Positions 8,060 through 16,150 of a stretch of DNA of 49,503 bases are shown in pieces (position 1 is the stretch's first letter; each line of letters starts with the position of its first letter). The DNA is taken from contig DAOOIV010000029.1 in the NCBI GenBank assembly GCA_035384605.1, positions 1-49,503 on the forward strand. The letters are read 5' to 3'. The notes under the pieces are model-generated. The model had not been told where the DNA came from. It did no database searches and saw nothing but the letters and a program-made list of their open reading frames with translations. A program made the position numbers and the translations under genes. This DNA is from Phycisphaerae bacterium (lineage in GTDB: Bacteria; Planctomycetota; Phycisphaerae; UBA1845; PWPN01).

Positions 8060-8781
8060 TGGACCCTGAGCATCAGACTGAGAATGGCGGCGAATTCGCC
8101 GCCTCCGAGACCATCCGAGCGGCCGACGTCACGGCATTTCCTTGGCCGGCCTATTGCGGGCTCCATGAGCTGCCGGGTTTCGAGACACCGCCGGCTTGGA
8201 AGCCGAGCAGACTCCAACGCGGCGCGACTGAGCCAGCGCTGATCCGGTCGATATTCGGAGTCCTTGGCACGCCGCGGCCCCCGACGGCAATACTGAGAAG
8301 CGGGGCTCTCGTTCCGATCCGGCCGCCTGCAACGACCACGTTCCAACGTCCGCGCCTCCAACCGGACTTGCGGACAGCCACTGAAGGGTGGCTGCAACCG
8401 GCCGCCCCATCCGTGGAAGCGCCCGCCAGCCCCAACTTTGGGGTAAACGCCTCGACGAAAGCTGTCCGATAATCCAGTATCTCGATTCGTGAAGAGGACA
8501 GGTAAGCTTTGAACCCTGTCATCCATCGTTGTGCGTGCGGCATGTGTTGACTGATGGAGGAGGCCATGACTGCAGCATTCAACAAGTCGCTCCGCGATTC
8601 TTCACGGCAATGCATGCCTGCTCGTTCGCTTCTGATTGCCACGTCGCCCGTGAGTCGGTCACTTCAGGGCTTGTCATACACGAGGTCATTTCCATGTGCG
8701 ATGACGTCGCCGGAGCGCGACGCTATCGGCAGTCAGCTTGCCGCTCCTTCAGGGAGGCGGCAAGCGGCAGGGAGGTCACCC
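8060..8781. other. Gap without a convincing gene
   Basis: About 720 bp between the GxGYxYP gene and the sigma-like gene. Open frames exist on both strands, but their products are Pro/Arg/Ser-rich with no domain and no ribosome site. The only clear structure is a 7-bp hairpin (CAGCCAC/GTGGCTG) at 8375-8394. A leader or promoter for the downstream regulator may lie near its right end. Confidence 0.5.
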
Positions 8782-9123
8782 ATGGCATCGCAATACGCAG
8801 GCCTCAAATCACCGCCCGCCAGGAAACGTGAGATTCCGTCCAGAGCGGCCGCATCCTCGCGTCGGGCCGGTCTGCAGGCCGCCGCATTCGAGGCCATCAC
8901 ATACACCCCGCCCCCGTGGAAAAAGCTGAAACGTTTTCTTCTTCGAGGGCTCACTACCAAGGAGCGGCTGATCATCACGCTGAAGTACTGCGAAAGGCTC
9001 ACCTTCGCGGAAATCGGCGTTGTGCTGGCGCTGCCGGAGAAACAGGTTGCGGCCCTCCATCGCGACATCGTTCGACGCGTCCGGCGATGGGTGCTGTCCG
9101 ACGACTATGACAGTTGGACGTGA
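8782..9123 (+). CDS. Stand-alone sigma-70 region-4-like HTH protein
   Basis: 113 residues. The C-terminal 60 residues read as a sigma-70 region 4 helix-turn-helix: 'LTTKERLIITLKYCERLTFAEIGVVLALPEKQVAALHRDIVRRVRRWV', with the 'ER.II.LKY.E.LT..EIG..L.L.E..V..LH' pattern of sigma factors. There is no region 2, so it cannot act as an ordinary sigma factor. The N-terminus is basic and proline-rich, ending at a 'YTPPPWKKLKRFL' linker. Start placed at the ATG at 8782, which has GGGAGG 7 nt upstream; the open frame extends to 8554 but the extra residues look random. It is probably a DNA-binding regulator or sigma-like accessory protein. Confidence 0.75.
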   Translation: MASQYAGLKSPPARKREIPSRAAASSRRAGLQAAAFEAITYTPPPWKKLKRFLLRGLTTKERLIITLKYCERLTFAEIGVVLALPEKQVAALHRDIVRRVRRWVLSDDYDSWT

Positions 9124-9126
9124 TCC

Positions 9127-9201
9127 CGGGCGGACCGCGCCCCAAGCGCACCGTGATCCGGAAACGTGCGCGCAGGCCGCATAGATCCCGCGCCCTAAGC
9201 T
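9127..9201. repeat. Dispersed intergenic repeat, copy 1 (diverged)
   Basis: About 75 bp between the sigma-like gene and rnr align with the two tandem units at 41138-41321. Shared blocks are GGCGGACCGC, CCAAGCG, GATCCRGAAACRTGCGCGC, ARGCCGCAYAGAT and CTAAGSTTC. A roughly 12-bp stretch with the T-run of the other copies is missing here. Confidence 0.65.
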
Positions 9202-9309
9202 TCCGGCGCCCGGACGGCACGTTCGATCTTGCGGCTTGAGGTCCGCCGCAGCCCAACCCTCATCTTCGACCCGGTTGAAGCTTTGACTCTCTGCCTGTAA
9301 GCTAACAGG

Positions 9310-11631
9310 ATGCCGGCCAAGACGTGCGAGCCGGTGAAGGAGTCACGCATTAACACAACAAACGATCTCACTAATCGCATTCTGCAACATGTCAGTCGCA
9401 AGGATTACCGGCCGCAGCGCGCGCGCCGGCTTGCCCAATCCATCGGCATCGAGGAGAAGGAATACGGCGAGTTCCGCGCGGCGGTCAAGTCCCTGATGAA
9501 AGCCGGCCGCGTCATACTCGGCGGCCGCAACTGCGTCATGCTGCCGTCGGCCGTCGGGGTCATCATCGGAACCTTCCGCGGCAACCCGCGGGGCTTCGGC
9601 TTCGTGGTGCCGGCTAACCCGACCGATCACGGGGACTTGTTCATCCCCCCTGGAGCCGCCGGCGGGGCGATCACCGGCGATACGGTCGAGGCCAGAATCA
9701 CCCGTCGGGGCAAGCGAGGCGATTCGGCCCTCGTCGAGGGAGAGGTTACGCGGATTATTGAACGCGGCCAGAGTCGATTCGTCGGCGAGCTGATCCGGCA
9801 AGGGGAGCAATGGCTTATGATCCCCGACGGACACGCTCTTCACGCTCCGGTGATTGTCGGCGACGTCGGCTCGACGCGAGCCCGCACCGGCGACCAAGTC
9901 GTCGTCGAGCTGACCGAGTTCCCCTCCGCCACGCGAGCCGGACGCGGAGTCATCATCGAGGTCCTGGGTCGCAGATCCGATCCTGGCGTCGACACGCTGA
10001 GCATCATCCATCAATACCATCTCCGTCACGCGTTTCCACCCGAAGTGGCAGACGATGTGCGGCACGTTGTGCGCAAGTACGCGCTCGAAACGGAGCTTGG
10101 AAGCCGCGAGGACTTGCGCCGGGAAGTCGTGGTCACTATCGACCCCGATGACGCCAAGGACTTCGACGACGCCATCTCCATTCGGAGATCGGCGCGAGGG
10201 CGGTATGAACTGGGCGTGCATATTGCCGATGTGTCGGCGTTTGTCAGGCCGGACAGCCCGTTGGACGTGGAGGCCCGGCTGCGCGGCAATAGCGTCTATT
10301 TTCCCCGGCACGTCATTCCGATGCTGCCAGAGGTCCTCAGTAACGGCCTGTGCAGCCTGCAGGAGGGTGAACCCCGGCTCGCCAAGAGCGTCTTCATTGA
10401 GTATGACACGAAGGGGAGGCGGATCGCGAGTCGCTTTGCCAACACGGTCATTCAATCCCACAAGCGGCTGACGTATCGCGAGGTCACTCGCGTCCTGGCG
10501 GGCGAAACGCGGGGCGTGAACCCCCAGGTCGTGGCCTTGCTCAAGAGTATGGAACACCTGGCCCGCCTGATTCAGAAACGGCGGCTGGCGGCAGGAATGA
10601 TCGTGCTCGATCTGCCCGGGGTAGAACTGATCGTGAACGACGGTGACGAGGTCATCGACGTCATCCCGGAGGATACCGCCTTCGCGCATACCATTATTGA
10701 GATGTTCATGGTCGAGGCCAACGAAGCGGTCGCCGAGTTGTTCCACCGCCTCGGCGTGCCGCACCTGCGTCGGATTCACCCTGAGCCGCCGGCCGAGAGT
10801 CAAAACAAGCTCACCGGCTTCCTCCGCGTCCTGGGCAAGCCGGTTCCCAAACGGCTTGAACGATCCGACATGATCCGATTGCTCGATAGCGTTCGTGGTC
10901 AACCAGAGGCATTCGCTGTCAATCTTGCCGTGCTGCGATCCATGGCCCAGGCCGAGTACTCGCCGGCCATGATCGGCCACTTTGCCCTGGCCAGCCGCCA
11001 TTACACCCATTTCACCTCACCAATCCGCCGATATCCGGATCTGGTGGTCCATCGGTTATTACAGCAGTATCTCGAGCACCAACTCGACTCGCCGCAGGGC
11101 AAGTCCCGGGCGCCGTCCAGCGAGGAATTGGCCGTCCTGGGCGCGCACTGCAGCTTCACTGAACGGAACGCGGAGGCGGCCGAGCGCGAAATCAGACTGG
11201 TGAAGATACTGCGGTTTCTGGAGAAACGCGTCGGCGATATCGAGCAGGGAGTGGTCACCGGCGTCGCCAACGTCGGCGTCTACGTTCAGTTGCTCAAGTA
11301 TCGCGTGGACGGTCTGGTGCGGTTCGCGGACCTTCCCGACGATTGGTGGGACATCGACGTCCGCTCGGGCTGCGTTGTCGGCCAGCGCAGCCGCAAACGG
11401 ATCGCGATCGGCGACGCGGTGAACGTCCAACTGGCCGGTGTTGATCTGTCGGCCCGTGAGTTGGACCTTGTTCTGACGGCCGATTCGCTGAAAACCGGCA
11501 CGGGCCGTGCTCGTCCTTCGGTTGCGAAACGAGGAGAGCCTGATCGCGGCAGGAAAGCGGCCAGAGTCGAGCGCAAGACCGTCCGCAGGCGCGACTCTCG
11601 CCGGCCCCGCCGGATTGGCCGCAGACGATAG
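9310..11631 (+). CDS. rnr: Ribonuclease R (RNB family 3'-5' exoribonuclease)
   Basis: 773 residues, near the usual 750-810. Order: N-terminal winged-helix (about 15-75), two cold-shock OB folds (80-240), RNB catalytic domain (about 265-590), S1 domain (about 635-720) and a strongly basic tail. Catalytic carboxylates are in DPDDAKDFDDAISI (278-291), and 'SRHYTHFTSPIRRYPDLVVHR' is the RNB C-terminal signature. It processively degrades structured RNA. The Arg/Lys-rich last 45 residues should help bind structured RNA or ribosomes. The ATG at 9310 has only a weak AGG upstream. An amidohydrolase gene follows 20 bp later and may be co-transcribed. Confidence 0.96.
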   Translation: MPAKTCEPVKESRINTTNDLTNRILQHVSRKDYRPQRARRLAQSIGIEEKEYGEFRAAVKSLMKAGRVILGGRNCVMLPSAVGVIIGTFRGNPRGFGFVVPANPTDHGDLFIPPGAAGGAITGDTVEARITRRGKRGDSALVEGEVTRIIERGQSRFVGELIRQGEQWLMIPDGHALHAPVIVGDVGSTRARTGDQVVVELTEFPSATRAGRGVIIEVLGRRSDPGVDTLSIIHQYHLRHAFPPEVADDVRHVVRKYALETELGSREDLRREVVVTIDPDDAKDFDDAISIRRSARGRYELGVHIADVSAFVRPDSPLDVEARLRGNSVYFPRHVIPMLPEVLSNGLCSLQEGEPRLAKSVFIEYDTKGRRIASRFANTVIQSHKRLTYREVTRVLAGETRGVNPQVVALLKSMEHLARLIQKRRLAAGMIVLDLPGVELIVNDGDEVIDVIPEDTAFAHTIIEMFMVEANEAVAELFHRLGVPHLRRIHPEPPAESQNKLTGFLRVLGKPVPKRLERSDMIRLLDSVRGQPEAFAVNLAVLRSMAQAEYSPAMIGHFALASRHYTHFTSPIRRYPDLVVHRLLQQYLEHQLDSPQGKSRAPSSEELAVLGAHCSFTERNAEAAEREIRLVKILRFLEKRVGDIEQGVVTGVANVGVYVQLLKYRVDGLVRFADLPDDWWDIDVRSGCVVGQRSRKRIAIGDAVNVQLAGVDLSARELDLVLTADSLKTGTGRARPSVAKRGEPDRGRKAARVERKTVRRRDSRRPRRIGRRR

Positions 11632-11651
11632 CAGAGGAAACCTGCGACTAC

Positions 11652-12764
11652 ATGAGAGTGGACGTTCATTGCCACATCGGCCAGCGACGGCGTCTCTGTG
11701 GCGACGAGGGCCGGTTTTCATTCGAGGCCCCCGGCCAATATGCTCCCTGCGACTCCTACTTCTCCGACGTGATGTACTATGGCGTGTTCATGCGTCTGGC
11801 CCGCCTGCATTTCGGGCTCGGCGGCGGCCGCACCTCGGAACAGGAATTCGATGCAAGGGTGGAGCACATTCTGTTAGATCACATTCTCGGCGCGGAGAAC
11901 GTCGACCGCGTCGTTCTCCTGGCGTTCGACCAGTACCATACCGATGAAGGCCGGCCGCTCGGGTCGCGCCGTCATCTGTGGCAGCACGGCTCGGATCTCT
12001 ATGTCTCCAACACCTACGCGCGTCAGTTGTGGCTGCGCCATCCCCGACGAATCCTCTTCGGCGCTTCGATTCATCCCTATCGCCGCGTGGGCCGGAAAAC
12101 CGCAATGGATATGCTGGAGGAGGTCGCGGCGGCCGGAGCCGTCCTGGTCAAGTGGCTTCCGCTGAGTCAGAACATCGACGGGCAGGATCCGCGAACCATC
12201 GATTTTCTTCGCCGTGCCGCCTCGCTGAAGATTCCGGTTTTGATTCATTGCGGCTGTGAGGCGGCGCTCGGCAACATGCATCCACGTTTCAAGGATCCCG
12301 CACCGTGGCTTCGCACTCTTCGGCAACTACGGCAGGAACAGTGTCCTCCCACCGTTATCATCGCTCACGTCGCAAGCCCGCCGCTCTGGCCCGTCACCTC
12401 CGCCAGGACGCTGCATACACTGCTGGACGCATTGACAGGTGAATTCGCCGACGCCCCTCTTTACGCCGATCTGGCCGGGATGACCATGATCAACAAGGCG
12501 GTCTGGCTCAAGAAGCTCGCCAGGATGCCGGAAATCCACCATAAGCTCGTCCATGGCAGTGATTTCCCGATCCCACCATTCCCGATCGTCTTCTGGCCCC
12601 AGCTTGGTCGGCAATACAGGACCATTCGCCAGTTGAAGTCCTGGCTCGACCAAGATATCGCCGTCAAAACCGCCTTGGGGTTTCCGGAGAGCATCTTTGA
12701 CCGGGCGGGCGAACTGCTTGCCGAGCGGATCCGTTTCGCCGACGCGCTGGCCGGCCGCGTTTGA
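11652..12764 (+). CDS. Amidohydrolase-family (amidohydrolase_2) metal-dependent hydrolase
   Basis: 370 residues with the pattern of a TIM-barrel amidohydrolase: metal-binding HxH at the first strand (VDVHCHIG, H6/H8), 'FGASIHPYR', a lysine at 'AVLVKWLPLSQ', 'PVLIHCGCE' (strand-5 His), 'VIIAHVASP' (strand-6 His) and 'KLVHGSDFPIPPFP' with the strand-8 Asp. The family includes decarboxylases and lactonases; substrate cannot be told. It begins 20 bp after rnr and ends 81 bp before gcvT, all on the plus strand, so read-through is likely, but a functional link to glycine metabolism is not evident. Confidence 0.85.
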   Translation: MRVDVHCHIGQRRRLCGDEGRFSFEAPGQYAPCDSYFSDVMYYGVFMRLARLHFGLGGGRTSEQEFDARVEHILLDHILGAENVDRVVLLAFDQYHTDEGRPLGSRRHLWQHGSDLYVSNTYARQLWLRHPRRILFGASIHPYRRVGRKTAMDMLEEVAAAGAVLVKWLPLSQNIDGQDPRTIDFLRRAASLKIPVLIHCGCEAALGNMHPRFKDPAPWLRTLRQLRQEQCPPTVIIAHVASPPLWPVTSARTLHTLLDALTGEFADAPLYADLAGMTMINKAVWLKKLARMPEIHHKLVHGSDFPIPPFPIVFWPQLGRQYRTIRQLKSWLDQDIAVKTALGFPESIFDRAGELLAERIRFADALAGRV

Positions 12765-12845
12765 CAGCCTCGTTGGGCAAGAGTACGCTCAGCAACCGAT
12801 GTAAACATGGCATCGCTTGGGACAGGCTTTCTCACGGAAGGAATC

Positions 12846-13937
12846 GTGCGAAGAACACCTCTTTACGATCTCCACACTCGGCTCGGGGCCAAGATGGTCG
12901 ACTTCGCGGGATGGGAAATGCCCCTCCTGTTCACGAGCATCATCGAGGAGCATCGGCATACTCGATCTGCCGCGTCCGTGTTCGACGTCTCGCACATGGG
13001 ACGAATCGAATTGACCGGCCCGGATGCCGAGTCTCTTCTCGAACGTATTTGCACGCGCAGGGTCGGTAAGGCCGTCGTCGGCCAATCGTTGTACAGTCAT
13101 ATCTGCCGGGAGGACGGTGGAATTCTCGACGACGTCATCGTGTCGCGTTTCGAGGACCACTGGCTGGTGGTCTGCAATGCCTCGAATCGCGACCGCATCG
13201 TCGCGTGGCTCCGCCGGCACGCGAGCGGGAGCGATCTGGATATCAAGGATCGAACCGAAGAAACGATGATGGTCGCCATCCAGGGGCCGCTGGCCGTCGA
13301 GCTGGTCAGCCGGCTGCTGCCAATCGCCGTGGCGGATCTGAGGCGTTACCATTTCTGCAGCGGCAACTACATGTTCACCCCCTACGCGATTTTCCGCAGC
13401 GGCTACACCGGCGAGGACGGTTTCGAGATCATCCTGCCTGCAAACGTAGCCCAGCTCGTCGGCAGCTATCTCGTCGGGGATGAGGTCGCGAGTAACACCA
13501 TCAAACCCGCGGGTCTTGGCGCCAGGGACACGCTGCGGCTGGAGGCGGGCATGCCGCTGTATGGACATGAGTTGCACGAACACACCGACTCACTCAGCGC
13601 GGGACTGGAATGGTGCGTTGACCTCGGCAAGGATTTCATCGGCGCGGAGGCTCTGCGGCGAATTTCACAGGCCGGCCCCTCGCGCAGGCTGGTCGGCCTC
13701 GAACTGACCGGCCGCCGGATCGCACGGCCGCATTCCGCGGTGCTGAGTGAGAACCGTCCCGTTGGCGAAGTCACCAGCGGCACGTTCTCCCCCACCCTTG
13801 AACGCAGCATTGCGATGGCTTACGTCGATGCCGCTCATGCCCAGGAGGGCCGCCCGCTCACCGTGGACCTGAGTGGCAAACAGGCCGATGCGACCATCGT
13901 CAGACTGCCATTCTACAAGCAAAAGACCGGCACCTGA
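12846..13937 (+). CDS. gcvT: Glycine cleavage system T protein (aminomethyltransferase)
   Basis: 363 residues from the GTG at 12846, the size of E. coli GcvT (364). The N-terminus RRTPLYDLHTRLGAKMVDFAGWEMPL is the family signature, and GGAAGGA sits 3-9 nt upstream; the earlier in-frame ATG at 12807 has no ribosome site. It moves the methylene of the aminomethyl-lipoyl arm of GcvH to tetrahydrofolate, releasing ammonia. Other landmarks: 'SVFDVSHMGRIELTGPDA', 'RSGYTGEDGFEI', 'PAGLGARDTLRLEAGMPLYGHEL' and the C-terminal barrel 'GEVTSGTFSPTLERSIAMAYV'. First gene of gcvT-H-PA-x-PB. No glycine riboswitch is visible upstream. Confidence 0.95.
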   Translation: MRRTPLYDLHTRLGAKMVDFAGWEMPLLFTSIIEEHRHTRSAASVFDVSHMGRIELTGPDAESLLERICTRRVGKAVVGQSLYSHICREDGGILDDVIVSRFEDHWLVVCNASNRDRIVAWLRRHASGSDLDIKDRTEETMMVAIQGPLAVELVSRLLPIAVADLRRYHFCSGNYMFTPYAIFRSGYTGEDGFEIILPANVAQLVGSYLVGDEVASNTIKPAGLGARDTLRLEAGMPLYGHELHEHTDSLSAGLEWCVDLGKDFIGAEALRRISQAGPSRRLVGLELTGRRIARPHSAVLSENRPVGEVTSGTFSPTLERSIAMAYVDAAHAQEGRPLTVDLSGKQADATIVRLPFYKQKTGT

Positions 13938-13977
13938 CGTACAAAGCCACGAGGCCGGCAAATACAAGGAGGCTAAG

Positions 13978-14367
13978 GTGAGTCCCACTCCGAGCGATCG
14001 CAAATATACAAAAACACACGAATGGTGTCTTGCAGAAGGCGACGTCGTGACCATCGGCATCACGCAGTTCGCCACGGATCAGTTGGCCGACATCACTTTT
14101 GTTGATCTTCCGTCGATCGGCACCCGAGTGACGGCAGGTCAGGCATGCGGCGAGATCGAGTCCGTCAAAGCGACCAGCGAGTTATATACCGCCGTCAGCG
14201 GGGAGGTCATCGAGGTCAACAAGGCACTTGGTGATGCCCCCGAGCTGGTGAACAATGACCCATACGGACAGGGCTGGATGGTCAAGATTCGCGCCGCGAA
14301 CCTTTCCGAGCTCGACGCGCTGATGGATGCGGCGGCGTATGACCGGTTGCTTGCAGCGGCCTCATGA
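13978..14367 (+). CDS. gcvH: Glycine cleavage system H protein
   Basis: 129 residues from the GTG at 13978, which has a perfect AAGGAGG (13966-13972) 5 nt upstream; upstream in-frame codons would overlap gcvT. The lipoyl carrier fold is clear: 'KYTKTHEW', 'VTIGITQFATDQLADITFVDLPSIGTRV', the lipoylation motif GEIESVKATSEL with Lys64 and 'ALGDAPELVNNDPYGQGWMVKI'. It shuttles the aminomethyl group between the P and T proteins. The lipoyl group could be attached by the LipM/LplA-like enzyme encoded at 18.9 kb. Confidence 0.96.
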   Translation: MSPTPSDRKYTKTHEWCLAEGDVVTIGITQFATDQLADITFVDLPSIGTRVTAGQACGEIESVKATSELYTAVSGEVIEVNKALGDAPELVNNDPYGQGWMVKIRAANLSELDALMDAAAYDRLLAAAS

Positions 14368-14382
14368 AGCCAAGCCGACACG

Positions 14383-15720
14383 ATGAGATTCACGCAACTG
14401 ACAGAACGTGACGTGCAGCACATGCTGGCAACCATCGGCATCGGCCACGTGGGCGAGCTTTTCGGAGGCATCCCCGACCGTTTGCGCCTCGATCGCCCGT
14501 TGGATCTGCCCGTTCCGCTGACCGAGCTTGAACTGCTTGCGGATCTGGAGCGACTTGCCGACCGCAATCAAGGCTGCAATCGGCAAGTCTGCTTCCTGGG
14601 GGCCGGAATCTACGATCACTTCGTTCCGACGGTTGTGGACGCGTTGGCCTGTCGAAGCGAGTTTGTGACCGCCTACACCCCCTACCAGCCCGAGGCCGCC
14701 CAAGGTGCTCTCCAGGCACTGTATGAATACCAGACGCTCATCTGCGAGCTCACCGGCATGGACGTGTCCAACTCATCGCTCTACGAAGGAGCCAGCGCGG
14801 TGAGCGAGGCAGTCCTGATGGCCCGGTCAATCAATGGCCGAGGCCGCGTGGTCTTGCCGATGACCGTCCATCCGCACGTCCGCGAGACTCTGCAGACCTA
14901 TCTTCGCGACTTACCGATGGAAATCGCCACCTGCGGCATGCAAGATGGCCGTACGAGCGAGGATGAGTTTCGCAGCGTGGTTGACGGTGATACAACGGCG
15001 GTGGTCATTCAAACCCCCAACTTTTTCGGGTGCATTGAAAGACTCGACCGGCTGGCCGAGATTGCCCGGGCGGCCGGGTCACTCGTCATTGCCTCCGTGG
15101 ATCCGCTTAGTTGCGGCCTGCTCAAACGGCCGGGGCAACTCGGCGCGGACATTGTGGTCGGCGACGGACAACCGCTGGGCATACCCATGTCCTTTGGCGG
15201 CCCCACGCTGGGCTTCATGGCCTGCCGGGACGAATTCATGCGCAAGCTGCCGGGTCGCCTGGTCGGAGCAACCACCGATCTCAGCGGCCGGCGCGCCTAC
15301 TGCCTGACACTGCAGACGCGCGAGCAGCATATCCGCCGGGAGCGGGCAACCAGCAACATCTGCACGAACCAGGGCCTGCTGGCCATTCGCGCAGCCATTT
15401 ACCTGAGCGCCGTTGGGCCGCACGGCCTGACCCGCATCGCACGGCTCTGCCTTGAGAAGGCTCATTACGCGGCCCAGGCCATCGCGGCAGTCGACGGTTT
15501 CAAGCTTCGTTTCGCCTCGCCGTTTTTCAAGGAATTCGTCGTTCAGAGCGACCGCGAGGTGCCCAGGGTGCTCGAGCAGTGCCGCAGGGCGGGCATCCTG
15601 GCCGGTGTACCGTTGGGACGATGGTATCCTGAGCTGGCGGACTGTTTCATGGTCGCCTGTACCGAGAAACGCAGCAAGAAGGAAATCGATCATCTTGTCG
15701 GCGCTCTGGGCAAGCGTTGA
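14383..15720 (+). CDS. gcvPA: Glycine dehydrogenase (decarboxylating) subunit 1
   Basis: 445 residues, the alpha half of the split P protein. It starts 'MRFTQLTERDVQHMLATIGIGHVGELFGGIP', as family members do, and contains 'CFLGAGIYDHFVPTVVDALACRSEFVTAYTPYQPEAAQGALQALYEYQT', 'GMDVSNSSLYEGASAVSEAVLMA' and 'GQPLGIPMSFGGPTLGFMACRDEFMRKLPGRLVG'. It forms the PLP-dependent glycine decarboxylase with GcvPB but lacks the PLP lysine, which is in the other subunit. It begins 15 bp after gcvH. Split P proteins are typical of Gram-positives, thermophiles and many planctomycetes. Confidence 0.96.
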   Translation: MRFTQLTERDVQHMLATIGIGHVGELFGGIPDRLRLDRPLDLPVPLTELELLADLERLADRNQGCNRQVCFLGAGIYDHFVPTVVDALACRSEFVTAYTPYQPEAAQGALQALYEYQTLICELTGMDVSNSSLYEGASAVSEAVLMARSINGRGRVVLPMTVHPHVRETLQTYLRDLPMEIATCGMQDGRTSEDEFRSVVDGDTTAVVIQTPNFFGCIERLDRLAEIARAAGSLVIASVDPLSCGLLKRPGQLGADIVVGDGQPLGIPMSFGGPTLGFMACRDEFMRKLPGRLVGATTDLSGRRAYCLTLQTREQHIRRERATSNICTNQGLLAIRAAIYLSAVGPHGLTRIARLCLEKAHYAAQAIAAVDGFKLRFASPFFKEFVVQSDREVPRVLEQCRRAGILAGVPLGRWYPELADCFMVACTEKRSKKEIDHLVGALGKR

Positions 15721-15738
15721 ATACGAGGACCGCGCTCC

Positions 15739-16122
15739 ATGGGTTACGACGTCGAATTCGTTCAACTGACGATGCCGGCCGGCACGAAGTTTCCGGTTGA
15801 ACCCGAGTCTGCGGCCCGACTCGTCAAGAAAGCTGCGCCTTTCGCCGACGTGCAGGTCGTGCGCGCCGCACTGCTCAAGCTGGAAGGATGCCGGCCCGGC
15901 CCCAAGGACGCCGTGGACTATTTAGGTCGAGGAATGAGTTATGCGCGGATCTTTCCCCGACACGCGGCCATTTACGTCGAAAACAACTGCAACGCCGCCG
16001 ATCTGATCAGGATTCTGGTGCATTTGCAGAAGGATTTTCCTTCGTTGTTGATTCTCGATATGCAGAGCAAACAGCTCCACACCGCTGAAAGCTACAAGGC
16101 GTGGTGGGGCAAGCCGCTGTGA
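15739..16122 (+). CDS. Unknown small protein encoded between gcvPA and gcvPB
   Basis: 127 residues, no signal peptide or membrane segment, alternating hydrophobic strands and helices suggesting a compact alpha/beta fold: 'GYDVEFVQLTMPAGTKFPV', 'ADVQVVRAALLKLEGCRPGPKDAVDYLGRGMSYARIF', 'HAAIYVENNCNAADLIRILVHLQKDFPSLLILDMQSKQLHTAESYKAWWGKPL'. I do not recognise the family. It starts 18 bp after gcvPA and ends 28 bp before gcvPB, on the same strand, so it is in the middle of the P-protein operon and must be co-transcribed. The position suggests a role tied to glycine decarboxylase, but nothing in the sequence shows which. Confidence 0.75.
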   Translation: MGYDVEFVQLTMPAGTKFPVEPESAARLVKKAAPFADVQVVRAALLKLEGCRPGPKDAVDYLGRGMSYARIFPRHAAIYVENNCNAADLIRILVHLQKDFPSLLILDMQSKQLHTAESYKAWWGKPL

Positions 16123-16150
16123 CACGGCAGGAGCAGGAAGAGACGAAATC

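Noticed and set aside
8059..8472. A 137-codon plus-strand frame after the GxGYxYP gene
   Set aside because: Pro/Thr-rich without family pattern; the start overlaps the previous stop by one base but has no ribosome site.
9343..11010. A 555-codon minus-strand open frame opposite rnr
   Set aside because: No motif, no ribosome site, composition typical of antisense of a GC-rich gene.
12765..12845. Glycine riboswitch upstream of gcvT
   Set aside because: The gap is only 81 bp and shows no tandem glycine-aptamer core; no such element was seen.
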